From the NCBI GenBank assembly GCA_003152145.1, contig PLZL01000278.1, positions 17,805-29,866 on the forward strand: a DNA stretch of 12,062 nucleotides, written 5' to 3'. A program made the position numbers and the translations under genes. Shown here piece after piece: positions 1-7,113 of this stretch. This stretch comes from Limisphaerales bacterium (lineage in GTDB: Bacteria > Verrucomicrobiota > Verrucomicrobiae > Limisphaerales > UBA11358). Each line of letters opens with the position of its first letter. Position 1 is the first letter of the stretch. The notes below the pieces were generated by a model. That model had not been told where the DNA came from, did no database searches, and was given only the letters and a program-made list of their open reading frames with translations.

Positions 1-702
1 GGTGATGTCATCCACGAGTCCCCAGCCGATGCCGTCGCCCGAACCCGCCGCGGCAAAATCATTCATCGGGCGCGTGTAAAAAGCGTATTTGCCGTTCACA
101 AATTCCGGATGCAAAACGCAGTTGCGCTGGTGCAGCGCGGGTGTTTTCAAGTCCGGCAGGCGCTCCCATTTCACCAAATCTTTCGTGCGCGCAATCCCGC
201 AGCGGGCGATGGCCGCCGACAAATCGTGCGGCTTCGAGTCATCGTGCCGCTCGGCACAGAACAGCCCATAAATCCAGCCGTCCTCGTGGCGCACGAGCCT
301 CATGTCGTAAAGATTTGTTTCCGCTGCTTCGAGTTCCGGCATCCGCACCGGGTAATCCCGGAACTGAAAATTATCCACGCCGTTCCTGCTTTCCGCGACG
401 GCGAAAAATGACTTGCGATCCCAGCCCTCGACACGCGCCATCAAAACGATGTTCCCGTTCCATTCCATCGCGCCGACGTTGAAAACCGCGTTGATGCCAA
501 GCCGCGTCAGCAGATGTGGATTGCCCGTGAAATCAAAATCATAACGCCACGTCAGCGGCACGTGTTCGGCGGTCAGCACCGGATTTTCGTAACGGTCAAA
601 AATGCCGTTGCCGTTTTTTTGCGGACGGTTCCTGCGCCGGATGAGTTGCGCGTGCGATTGCTGAAGCTGTTTCAGTTTTTTGGCAAACGTGGCTTTGGTC
701 AT
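1..702 (-). CDS. GH130 mannosylglucose phosphorylase, C-terminus beyond the window
   Basis: This gene encodes the first 234 residues of a GH130 subfamily 1 enzyme (4-O-beta-D-mannosyl-D-glucose phosphorylase type), about 390 residues in the family. The enzyme splits mannosyl-beta-1,4-glucose with phosphate to give mannose-1-phosphate and glucose in the cytoplasm. Visible family signatures are NPVLTAEHVPLTWRYDF (residues 40-56), RLGINAVFN (67-75), MARVEGWDRKSFFAVAES (88-105), the YDMRL block with Asp133 as the expected general acid (Asp131 in the Bacteroides fragilis enzyme), and HQRNCVLHPEF (191-201). There is no signal peptide. The start is the ATG at 702; another ATG at 715 is out of frame, and I see no clear Shine-Dalgarno sequence. 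The gene diverges from the mannanase gene and partners functionally with the epimerase at 4039-5253. Family assignment is firm; exact substrate is inferred from the motifs and from the epimerase neighbour. Confidence 0.93.
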   Translation of the reverse strand, partial: MTKATFAKKLKQLQQSHAQLIRRRNRPQKNGNGIFDRYENPVLTAEHVPLTWRYDFDFTGNPHLLTRLGINAVFNVGAMEWNGNIVLMARVEGWDRKSFFAVAESRNGVDNFQFRDYPVRMPELEAAETNLYDMRLVRHEDGWIYGLFCAERHDDSKPHDLSAAIARCGIARTKDLVKWERLPDLKTPALHQRNCVLHPEFVNGKYAFYTRPMNDFAAAGSGDGIGWGLVDDIT

Positions 703-894
703 TTGATTCGGTCATTCTGGAGAGTTCGCTGGAAAATTAAAAGTTGGAAATGCCGTCACCGATGGCATCGGAGTAGCGCAGCGCCGACAGAAGGTGAAAA
801 AAGTTGCCTTTCCCGCCGCGTAGCGTCCACACTTTTGCCGCGCCAGCTTAAATCATGCTGGAAAGAATTCAGCGGCCTGGCGCGCAAAACAATT
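703..894. promoter_or_regulatory. Divergent intergenic region with two inverted repeats
   Basis: This 192-bp gap must contain the 5' control regions of both the GH130 gene (minus) and the mannanase gene (plus). It holds a 13-bp palindrome CCGATGGCATCGG at 759-771 (6-bp arms around one base). A second inverted repeat, CCAGC-9-GCTGG, lies at 843-861, about 34 bp before the mannanase ATG. I could not assign convincing -35/-10 boxes on either strand. That these are operators is inference. The tract around 770-785 (GTAGCGCAGCGCCGAC) also reads like debris of a dispersed genomic repeat, so part of the gap may not be regulatory. Confidence 0.4.
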
Positions 895-2244
895 ATGAGC
901 CGTCGACAAACCTCCCGCCGGGTCTTCATCAAGACCGCCGCGCTGGCGCTGCCAGCGATTGTGACCGGCTGTCACGGCCTGCAAAACAAATCCGCCGCCG
1001 GCGGCAAAAGCGCGCGCAATTTTGTGGCCGTCCGCAACGGGCGTTTTGAATTGGGCGGTCGTCCGTATTTTTTTGTCGGCACCAATCTTTGGTATGGCTG
1101 CTATCTCTCGGACGCCAAATTAAGCGGTGGCCGCAGGCGGATGATCCGGGAACTGGATCGCTTGCAGGCGATTGGCGTGACGAACCTTCGCCTGCTCGCG
1201 GGTTCGGAAACATCGCCGCTGGGCGGCGCGATTTCGCGCGGCATCACGCGCAACGCGCGCGATTTGGACGAGGACCTGCTTGAGGGTCTGGATTTTTGCC
1301 TCGCTGAAATGGCCAAACGCAACATGCGCGGAATTCTTTTCGTGTCGAACTACTGGCAGTGGTCGGGCGGTTTCGCGCAATACGTCCGCTGGGCGACCGG
1401 CGAGACGATTCCCGACCCGGACCGGCCGTTGATTGGCCGGGGCGATTGGAGCGGGTTCATGAAATTTTCCGCGCGGCTCTACACCTTGCCCGCCGCCAAC
1501 CAGCTTTATCTTGATTACATCGCCGGCCTCATCAACCGCCGCAACACGATCAATGGCCGCATTTACCGCGACGACCCGGCGATCATGACTTGGGAGCTCG
1601 CCAACGAACCGCGTCCCGTCGCGACGGCTGTGCCGGCGTTTTGCGATTGGGTGGACGCGACGGCGCGGTTCATCCATGACCACGATCCGAATCATCTCGT
1701 CTGCACCGGCTCGGAGGGCATTCATGGTTGTCTGGACAAGGCTGATATTTTTCTCGCATCGCACAAAACTCCAGCGATTGATTATGTGACCGTGCATATG
1801 TGGCTGAAGAACTGGGGCTGGCTTAAAGACCCCCAACTGTCGCCGGAATACGAAGCGGCGGCGGGCCGGGCCAGGGAACATGTCGAACAACACACCGTCC
1901 TGGCGACCGACACGCTGCACAAGCCGCTGGTGCTGGAAGAATTCGGCCTGCCGCGCGACCACGAAAAACATGAACCCGGCACGCCCACGGCGGCGCGCGA
2001 TGATTATTTCCGCCGGATGTTCGGGCAGGTCGTGGAATCCTGCAATGCCGGACGCGCGTTGCAAGGCGCGAACTTCTGGGCGTGGGGCGGCGAAGGCCGC
2101 GCCGGCGGCGACATGAAATCCGCCGCCGCCCTGATGGGCGACCCGTTCAGCGAACCGCAGGGGCTGAACTCCATTTTCGACACGGACACCGGCACGCTCG
2201 CCGTCATCGCCGATGCGAATAAAAAGTTGTCAGCGTTCGCTTGA
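895..2244 (+). CDS. Tat-exported lipoprotein GH5 endo-beta-1,4-mannanase
   Basis: A 449-residue glycoside hydrolase resembling GH5 subfamily 7, expected to cut beta-1,4-mannan chains internally outside the cytoplasm. The N-terminus has a near-consensus twin-arginine motif SRRVFIK (residues 7-13), a short hydrophobic stretch and a lipobox VTGC with Cys26. It is therefore probably folded inside, exported by Tat and lipid-anchored. The catalytic domain starts near residue 40 (VRNGRF, GTNLWYGCYL). The acid/base is Glu238 in WELANEP (233-239) and the nucleophile Glu349 in LVLEEFG (345-351), with a conserved-type His in YVTVHMW. The frame is open upstream to about 514, but that part is antisense to the GH130 gene; the ATG at 895 is chosen because the Tat signal begins there. 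No Shine-Dalgarno is visible. It converges with the GH27 gene, with 11 bp between stops. Subfamily and substrate are inferred from motifs and neighbours. Confidence 0.92.
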   Translation: MSRRQTSRRVFIKTAALALPAIVTGCHGLQNKSAAGGKSARNFVAVRNGRFELGGRPYFFVGTNLWYGCYLSDAKLSGGRRRMIRELDRLQAIGVTNLRLLAGSETSPLGGAISRGITRNARDLDEDLLEGLDFCLAEMAKRNMRGILFVSNYWQWSGGFAQYVRWATGETIPDPDRPLIGRGDWSGFMKFSARLYTLPAANQLYLDYIAGLINRRNTINGRIYRDDPAIMTWELANEPRPVATAVPAFCDWVDATARFIHDHDPNHLVCTGSEGIHGCLDKADIFLASHKTPAIDYVTVHMWLKNWGWLKDPQLSPEYEAAAGRAREHVEQHTVLATDTLHKPLVLEEFGLPRDHEKHEPGTPTAARDDYFRRMFGQVVESCNAGRALQGANFWAWGGEGRAGGDMKSAAALMGDPFSEPQGLNSIFDTDTGTLAVIADANKKLSAFA

Positions 2245-2255
2245 AGCATTGATCT

Positions 2256-3953
2256 TCACGGAGTTGGAATTATTTCAATGCCGTTGATTTCTGGATTCTG
2301 GACGTTGGCCGTGAACGTGATGTCGAGCTTGCCGCCGGTGATGTCCACCGGGACGCTCTCGACGTAGGCGTGTTGCAGCCCGCCGGATTTCACGAACACG
2401 TCAAAATCCTTGAACTCATGTCCGGCGACGTTGTAGGAAAACACGCGTGTGCCGGGCGTGTTCAGTTCTTCATAAGTTTCCGCGAAGTGCAGTTTCACCG
2501 TGTATTTTCCGTTGGGCAACGGATATGAAAACGAGGTCATTCCCCAACGCTCGGTGCGGTAAAGCGCGGGATTTTTCGTGTTGGCGATGGGCAGGTTTTC
2601 ATCGCGCTGCTCCGTTTCGCCGTCGGCAAAACCCTGGTCGGGCAACCAGACGTTGCCGTCGGCATCAGTGAACGGCACAGTCACCCCGGCTTTGATGCGG
2701 ATGATTTTTTGCGGTTGCGCGGGCGTCGCGGAAGCGGCGTTCAGATTTCCCAAACGGAGCATGAGCACGTCGTGGCCGGGAATTTCAGCCGCGAGCGTTT
2801 CTTTCGTCGTGCCGGCTTCTTTTTTCGTCCACAAGTTACGCAGGCTGTAAGTTGTCGTGGAAAAATTCGCGTCGTGTTTGGCAAACGTGTCATTCACTTT
2901 TTCGCTCTTCCAATCGAACGTGACATTTTTCGCGTTGGTGCTGCGGTTCAACACGCACATCACCCAATCGCCATCGGCCAGCGGCTTGAACCAGATTTCC
3001 ACGCCGTCCTTGGCGGAGTATTTGAGTCCCTGAATGCCGAGCTTGTCCTGATCCACCGCGATGGCTTCCGGGTTCGTCAGAATTTCGCGCGTCTCGGCGC
3101 TCATGTTATTCATGTCGTTTCCGGCGATCAGCGGCGCGGCCAGCATGCACCACATGGCGAAGTGCGCGCGATCTTCATTGGCGACCATTCCGTTGCCGAC
3201 TTCAAGCATGTCGGGATCGTTCCAATGCCCCGGCCCGGCGTATTCGCGCAGGCCGTTCTGCATATCGAGAATCTGCATCACGCCCCACGATTTCCAGGTG
3301 CCGTTATCATAAACACAGTCGAAACAATTGTAGATGTCGCCGGTCGTGCGCCAGAGATGACCGATGTCCTTGGCCCAGAGCCACGGCTTCGTGTCGCCCC
3401 ATTCGCAGAGGCTGAACACAATCGGGCGTCCGGCGGTGGCCAGCCCGTCGCGCATCGTCTTGTAAGTTTCCTGGGAGTTGGCCGTGCCATGTTCACACCA
3501 GTCGTATTTCAAAAAATCCACGCCCCATGAGGCATAGGTCAGCGCGTCCTGAAATTCATGCCCGCGTCCGCCGGGAAAGCCCGCGCAGGTTTTGGTTCCG
3601 GCGCAATTATGAATGCCAAACTTAAATCCCTTCGCGTGCAGGTAATCGCCGAGCGCCTTCATGCCGCTCGGAAATTTCTTCGGGTCGGCGACGATGTTTC
3701 CCAGCTTGTCGCGCTGCATCGCCTCCCAGCAATCGTCCACCACGACATAAACGTAGCCGGCGTCCCTCATGCCGTTGGTCGCCATCGCGTCGGCGGTCTG
3801 GCGGATTAAATCTTCGTTGATGTTGCCCGCAAATTTGTTCCAACTGTTCCAACCCATCGGCGGCGTGAGGGCGAGATTTGGAAATTTTTGCGCGTGAAGA
3901 TTGACGTCGGCAAAAGCTGCCAGCGTTAGAAGAATGGCTGTTAATTTATTCAT
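2256..3953 (-). CDS. Secreted GH27 alpha-galactosidase with C-terminal malectin-like domain
   Basis: A 565-residue retaining alpha-galactosidase, expected to remove alpha-1,6-galactosyl side groups from galactomannan. Residues 1-22 form a Sec signal peptide. The GH27 barrel starts at LTPPMGWNSWNKF (29-41). The nucleophile is Asp151 in FLKYDWC (147-153) and the acid/base Asp206 in WRTTGDI (201-207). VVDDCW (71-76), GPGHWNDPDML (240-250) and APLIAGND (273-280) are also typical. A beta domain follows to about 402, then a malectin-like carbohydrate-binding domain at about 416-565 (ends NGIEIIP). The ATG at 3953 is preferred over an upstream in-frame TTG at 3983 because it starts the signal peptide directly. 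It is the last gene of the minus-strand run, 85 bp after the epimerase gene, and may carry its own promoter. GH27 also includes other activities (beta-L-arabinopyranosidase, isomaltodextranase); alpha-galactosidase fits the mannan context best. Confidence 0.93.
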   Translation of the reverse strand: MNKLTAILLTLAAFADVNLHAQKFPNLALTPPMGWNSWNKFAGNINEDLIRQTADAMATNGMRDAGYVYVVVDDCWEAMQRDKLGNIVADPKKFPSGMKALGDYLHAKGFKFGIHNCAGTKTCAGFPGGRGHEFQDALTYASWGVDFLKYDWCEHGTANSQETYKTMRDGLATAGRPIVFSLCEWGDTKPWLWAKDIGHLWRTTGDIYNCFDCVYDNGTWKSWGVMQILDMQNGLREYAGPGHWNDPDMLEVGNGMVANEDRAHFAMWCMLAAPLIAGNDMNNMSAETREILTNPEAIAVDQDKLGIQGLKYSAKDGVEIWFKPLADGDWVMCVLNRSTNAKNVTFDWKSEKVNDTFAKHDANFSTTTYSLRNLWTKKEAGTTKETLAAEIPGHDVLMLRLGNLNAASATPAQPQKIIRIKAGVTVPFTDADGNVWLPDQGFADGETEQRDENLPIANTKNPALYRTERWGMTSFSYPLPNGKYTVKLHFAETYEELNTPGTRVFSYNVAGHEFKDFDVFVKSGGLQHAYVESVPVDITGGKLDITFTANVQNPEINGIEIIPTP

Positions 3954-4038
3954 GATGATAAAAAGGATAACGGATTCGGGCAATTGGTCATGTCGGCAAA
4001 ATCGCTTACCCGCCGCGCGATATTGTTCGTAAAATCAT

Positions 4039-5253
4039 TCAATGGCCGAAATTTCGATTCAACCGGCGCATCGTTTCCAGACACGCGCGGGTGGCGTGAT
4101 ACGGGCCTTTCCATTCGCTGACCTTCGGCAATTTTTGGTCAGGCCGGCCGTTCGGGTTGATGCGCCAGAACCATTCGCCGTGAACGCGGTCAATGAGATT
4201 TTTCTCGATGTAATTCCAGACGCGGCGCGCGGCGATGAGAAATTGTTTGTCGCCGGAGATTTGAAATGCGTTGAGAAATCCAACCACTGCCTCGGCTTGG
4301 GGCCAGCATTCTTTTCCGTGGTCAATTATTTTTCCGCCCTTGCCTTCGTAACACAATCCGCCGTCGCCGGCGACGCCCTCGTCCAGCACGACGTCGGCCA
4401 TCTGCACCGCGACGACGCGGACTCGCTCCAGCAATTTCGAATCGCCGAGTTCCTCCGCCGCCTCGCACAGCAGCCAGCTTGCCTCGATGTCGTGGCCGAA
4501 CGTGTAAGTATTCGAGCGCACCTGCCATTGTTCGTCAAAAAAGTGATGCAGATGCTTCGTGCGCGCGTCGAGGATTCGCGTCAGAAAAAGTTGAATCAGC
4601 TCGCGCAGCCGTTTCGCCACGCGCAACTCCGGCCAGGCACGAAACAAGTTCGTGCAGGCTTCGAGAACGTGCAGGTGGTTGTTCATGGACTTCTTCTCGT
4701 TCATGTCCTTGTCGCTCAAGCGCGCGTCCGCGCCGGCTTCCGACCAGCCGCGGTTGCAAACCTCGACGTAGCCGCCGAACTTCGCGTCGTGCGCGTGGCG
4801 TTCAATCAATTCAAACAATTCCTGCGCGCGTTCGAGCGCCACCGGACTGCCGAAGGCGCGGTGAAATTCTGTCAGCGCGTAAATGTAAAACGCCTGGCCG
4901 TATATTTTTTTGGAATCATCAATCACTTTGCCAGAATCATCCAGCCGCCAGAACGCGCCGCCATGTTCCGCGTCCCAGAATCTGTTCGTCACGAAATCAA
5001 ACGCGCGGCCGGCCATTTCTTGAAAAAGTTTTCCCGGTCGCGCGCGATGGACGGCGGAAAACACCCACAAAATCCGGCTGTTCACGATAAGGCCTTTCGG
5101 CTGCGAACGGTCGGGCTTGAGGTCGTTCGACAACCAGCCCATCCAGCCGCCTTGCTGGTGATCCACCGCCGGACCGCACCAGAACGGCAGGATGCGGCCG
5201 AACAATTGGTCGCCGGCGCGGCGGGAAAAATCTTTCAACTCTGTTGAGTCCAT
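4039..5253 (-). CDS. Cellobiose 2-epimerase-type enzyme (mannobiose 2-epimerase)
   Basis: A 404-residue cytoplasmic protein of the N-acylglucosamine 2-epimerase fold (alpha/alpha six-barrel). It is expected to epimerise the reducing-end sugar of beta-1,4-disaccharides, here mannobiose to mannosylglucose, the substrate of GH130. Residues matching the cellobiose 2-epimerase active site are Arg60 (NSRILW), His193 (NNHLHVLEA), His254 and Glu257 (FGHDIEASWLL), Trp317 and Glu321 (WPQAE) and His386 (WKGPYH). Their spacing agrees with Ruminococcus albus Arg52/His243/Glu246/Trp304/Glu308/His374 as I recall it. There is no signal peptide or membrane segment. The ATG at 5253 lies 13 bp after the stop of the upstream secreted hydrolase gene, so co-transcription is likely; no Shine-Dalgarno is visible. 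GlcNAc 2-epimerase or mannose isomerase are the alternatives, but the full His set and the GH130 neighbour favour the disaccharide enzyme. Confidence 0.92.
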   Translation of the reverse strand: MDSTELKDFSRRAGDQLFGRILPFWCGPAVDHQQGGWMGWLSNDLKPDRSQPKGLIVNSRILWVFSAVHRARPGKLFQEMAGRAFDFVTNRFWDAEHGGAFWRLDDSGKVIDDSKKIYGQAFYIYALTEFHRAFGSPVALERAQELFELIERHAHDAKFGGYVEVCNRGWSEAGADARLSDKDMNEKKSMNNHLHVLEACTNLFRAWPELRVAKRLRELIQLFLTRILDARTKHLHHFFDEQWQVRSNTYTFGHDIEASWLLCEAAEELGDSKLLERVRVVAVQMADVVLDEGVAGDGGLCYEGKGGKIIDHGKECWPQAEAVVGFLNAFQISGDKQFLIAARRVWNYIEKNLIDRVHGEWFWRINPNGRPDQKLPKVSEWKGPYHATRACLETMRRLNRNFGH

Positions 5254-5266
5254 TGAAAACGGCTGC

Positions 5267-7099
5267 TTAATGTTTCCCCGGCGCGTGAACGATTTCCACG
5301 CGCCCGATTTGTGTTTCGCCGGTCAGTTCTATTTTCAGAAATGTTCCGCCAGCCTCGATTTTTTCCGCGTGGTAAAGCACGGGTTTCCAGTAACCGTAAT
5401 CGCCTGCGCCGTCAAAATAAATTTCCTTGCTGGCTTTTACTTCCTGAACATTCCGGCCGTCCGCCGAAATGGAAAATTTCAAATCCGCGACATCTTTTGG
5501 AAAAAATGCGAAGACGCGAAAGCCTTCCACCGAATTCGGAAGCTCATAAGTCAGCGCGTCGCCGGCATTTCCCGCCGCGCGTTGTGCGTCTTCCTTGGCC
5601 TTGCGACTGTCGCGCATGGTGATTGCCAGGTTGCCTTGCACGGCGCTCGTTTTCTTCAAGTCGGCCAGTTCGTCCACAAATGTCACCTGCGGGACTTTCA
5701 CCGGGCCGACGACATTTGACGGCTCGGAAATTCCTGAATCATTTTTCGCGCGGACACGATAAAACCATTTGCCCGCCGGAACATTTTCGTCGGCGAACTG
5801 CGGGCGATATTGCGTGAACGCCTCGTCAACATTGGTGGAAATGATTTGCCAGTCGGCGTCGCTTTTCGCCGCGCGTTCAACATTGTAGCTGCTTGCACCG
5901 ACCGAGCCTTGCCATGAAATCGCGGCGGCATCGGTGATGGGCAAAAGTTTCGGCGGCGCGGGAATTGGAATCGGCGGCGGCGTCAGTCCGCGAATGGCGA
6001 AGGCGTTGCCGCGAACCAGCGCCATAAGTTTGGTTTCGTCATACGCATCGCCGATGGACGAACCCGGCCAGTGAAACGCCTTGAAAACATTTCCGCCCGC
6101 AGGCTCGCTGTGCCAGTAGAAGCCGCCGTCGCGGTCGCGGAAACGCAGACTCCACAACAGGCCGCCGGACGCGCCGCTGCCGGAAATTGCCTGCATCGCG
6201 TCGGTCATTTGTGCGGTGCTGGAAAAACCAAATTCGCCGACAACGTAAGGTTTTTTTCCTTTTGCGATTTCCCAATTCTCGCGGATGGACTGGGCGAATG
6301 ATTTCCGCGAGCCGGGATAGTGATGCGTGGTGACGATATCCACTTCAGACACGGCGAGCGACGCAGGACGCAACCCGCTGGCGTCGCCGTCCATGACGAG
6401 GTGATTCGTGTCGAGACTCTTGATGTAAGCAGCGATCTCGCGCGTCCATGCGGCGGGGCATTGAAGTTCGTTGCCGGTTTCCCAGCACAAAACGGATTTG
6501 TCATCGCAATAACGCACGCCGGTCAACGTGTTCGTGCGCGTGAGGATGAATCGAATCGTCTCCTTGAAGTCGGCGGTGATCTGCGGATCGGTCCAGAAAT
6601 CGTTTTTGGTTTTGCCGCGCCAGCCGGCGTATTCGGCGCGGCCGCCCATCCACGGCCAGTTGTCCACGAGCGGAATAATCAGGCGCACGCCTTGTTCGTT
6701 GGCGGTCTGCAACACGCGGTCGAGCGCAACAAACGCTTCTTCGCTGAACTTGCCGGGCGCGAGAACGTGCTTGGGCTGATTCGGCGCGTCATCGGTGCGC
6801 CGCACTGAAATGGCGTAGGTGCGCACGATTGTTCCGCCCATCTGCCGGACGGTGGCGAGCGCGTCGGTGATTTCAAACTGATCGGGCAGCCGCCATGGAT
6901 TTTTTTCGGCGAACGGAAAATTGTCCTCGATCAAAAGCAGGTTCGGGATGTCGAAGGAAATGAATCGAAATGGTTTTTCGCCGTCGAACAACTGGTCGCC
7001 GCGCGCGGTGATGAAATTTTGAAGCTGCGATTCAGCACGGACATTGATGGCAGCAAGCAATCCGAGCAATGCCGCGGAGATCAGAATAAAATTTTTCAT
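5267..7099 (-). CDS. Secreted GH5-like hydrolase with FN3 domain and C-terminal beta domain
   Basis: A 610-residue exported protein whose N-terminal part is a clan GH-A (GH5-like) barrel, probably an endo- or exo-acting beta-mannanase. Residues 1-22 are a Sec signal peptide. The barrel runs from about 28 to 370, with LIIPLVDNWPWMGG (140-153), the acid/base Glu211 in CWETGNEL (205-212), THHYPG (258-263) and the nucleophile Glu289 in VVGEFGF (286-292). A proline-rich linker (about 374-385) leads to a fibronectin type III domain (about 386-470), then a roughly 130-residue beta-rich C-terminal domain (about 475-606) that resembles a carbohydrate-binding jelly roll but which I cannot place. The ATG at 7099 is 14 bp after the symporter stop and overlaps, as ATGA, the stop of a five-codon mini-ORF. 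The sequence differs clearly from the GH5 mannanase at 895-2244, so the two probably act on different chain lengths or substitution patterns. Family level is good; specificity is inferred. Confidence 0.85.
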   Translation of the reverse strand: MKNFILISAALLGLLAAINVRAESQLQNFITARGDQLFDGEKPFRFISFDIPNLLLIEDNFPFAEKNPWRLPDQFEITDALATVRQMGGTIVRTYAISVRRTDDAPNQPKHVLAPGKFSEEAFVALDRVLQTANEQGVRLIIPLVDNWPWMGGRAEYAGWRGKTKNDFWTDPQITADFKETIRFILTRTNTLTGVRYCDDKSVLCWETGNELQCPAAWTREIAAYIKSLDTNHLVMDGDASGLRPASLAVSEVDIVTTHHYPGSRKSFAQSIRENWEIAKGKKPYVVGEFGFSSTAQMTDAMQAISGSGASGGLLWSLRFRDRDGGFYWHSEPAGGNVFKAFHWPGSSIGDAYDETKLMALVRGNAFAIRGLTPPPIPIPAPPKLLPITDAAAISWQGSVGASSYNVERAAKSDADWQIISTNVDEAFTQYRPQFADENVPAGKWFYRVRAKNDSGISEPSNVVGPVKVPQVTFVDELADLKKTSAVQGNLAITMRDSRKAKEDAQRAAGNAGDALTYELPNSVEGFRVFAFFPKDVADLKFSISADGRNVQEVKASKEIYFDGAGDYGYWKPVLYHAEKIEAGGTFLKIELTGETQIGRVEIVHAPGKH

Positions 7100-7113
7100 T
7101 GATCAATCATCAT
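7096..7113 (-). other. Five-codon mini-ORF overlapping the GH5-like start (ATGA)
   Basis: Directly after the symporter stop, the minus strand reads ATG ATG ATT GAT CAA TGA (MMIDQ). Its TGA overlaps the ATG of the secreted hydrolase as ATGA. It may be chance, a relic of an older start, or a device that couples translation of the two genes where no Shine-Dalgarno is present. Confidence 0.3.

Noticed and set aside
514..894. N-terminal extension of the mannanase frame
   Set aside because: The first part is antisense to GH130 coding sequence, the rest has no protein character, and a textbook Tat signal starts at 895.
1120..2064. 314-codon minus-strand ORF inside the mannanase gene
   Set aside because: Antisense shadow in G+C-rich coding sequence; the plus strand carries the Tat signal, lipobox and both catalytic glutamates.
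2709..3530. 273-codon plus-strand ORF inside the GH27 gene
   Set aside because: Antisense shadow; no domain signature, and the opposite strand is an intact GH27 enzyme.
4042..5247. Long plus-strand ORF (401 codons) opposite the epimerase gene
   Set aside because: It mirrors the epimerase frame almost end to end; the minus-strand protein has all active-site residues of its family and the plus-strand translation shows no recognisable motifs.
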